From: JBBQNY01 sp038255255
GTDB lineage: Bacteria > Pseudomonadota > Gammaproteobacteria > Xanthomonadales > Ahniellaceae
Assembly: GCA_038255255.1 (NCBI GenBank)
Contig: JBBSLL010000022.1
Location: forward strand, 1-52,439
DNA: 52,439 nt
Direction of reading: 5' to 3'
A program made the position numbers and the translations under genes. Positions 52,427 to 52,439 of this stretch are shown here, piece after piece. How positions within the stretch are numbered: position 1 is the first letter of the stretch; the number at the start of each line of letters is the position of its first letter. Below the pieces are notes generated by a model. The model had not been told where the DNA came from and ran no database searches. It saw nothing but the letters and a program-made list of their open reading frames with translations.

Positions 52427-52439
52427 TCTTCGTCACACC

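Overview
This window is a 52.4-kb stretch of a GC-rich gammaproteobacterial chromosome. The best guess is the Lysobacterales (Xanthomonadales). This is inferred from gene order (zapA-6S RNA-5-FTHF cyclo-ligase, yicC-gmk-rpoZ-spoT, mrcA divergent from pilMNOPQ), the outer-membrane TonB receptors, a zinc-free type B L31, and short palindromic intergenic repeats resembling those of that order. Almost all of it is dense core genome. I see no prophage, insertion sequence, CRISPR array or integrase.

Layout. 1-2.0 kb: partial DUF456 membrane gene, a GFA-family zinc protein, and a membrane protein overlapping a small kinase-fold gene. 2.2-7.5 kb: an HSDL2-like dehydrogenase, the thiE-hemL-Cys/Met PLP enzyme operon with ATGA overlaps, a rubredoxin and a SirB1-family protein, separated by palindromic repeats. 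7.6-9.4 kb: DUF192 lipoprotein, rplM-rpsI with promoter and terminator, and tRNA-Gln(CTG). 9.6-18 kb: exported M20 peptidase, DUF885 lipoprotein, a large TonB-dependent receptor, a double cNMP-binding/rhodanese fusion and a TonB-like protein. 18.1-20.7 kb: rpiA, an EVE-domain protein, 5-FTHF cyclo-ligase, 6S RNA, zapA and a small coiled-coil partner. 20.8-28.8 kb: a PAS/GGDEF/EAL protein, convergent pepP and pepQ, and a coupled DUF1631-PilZ pair. 28.9-31.1 kb: btuB under a cobalamin riboswitch. 31.2-34.0 kb: rph-rdgB-hemW-CPXCG, four overlapping genes. 34.1-41.9 kb: yicC-gmk, rpoZ, spoT-ridA-recG and a nucleoside hydrolase. 42.0-44.6 kb: rpmE2, gltA and a conserved unknown gene. 44.6-52.4 kb: mrcA, divergent from the type IV pilus operon pilMNOPQ.

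Points of most interest: an apparent one-base frameshift in the last codons of pilQ at the window edge; a 12-bp homopolymer where the mrcA ribosome-binding site should be; at least four families of palindromic intergenic repeats, mostly placed between convergent genes, one copy supplying a stop codon; a 6S RNA promoter whose -10 box overlaps the zapA stop codon; a likely leaderless zapB-like gene; and the cNMP/cNMP/rhodanese and DUF1631/PilZ proteins as possible second-messenger effectors. I found no convincing wholly new multi-gene system. The candidates above are ranked honestly as leads.
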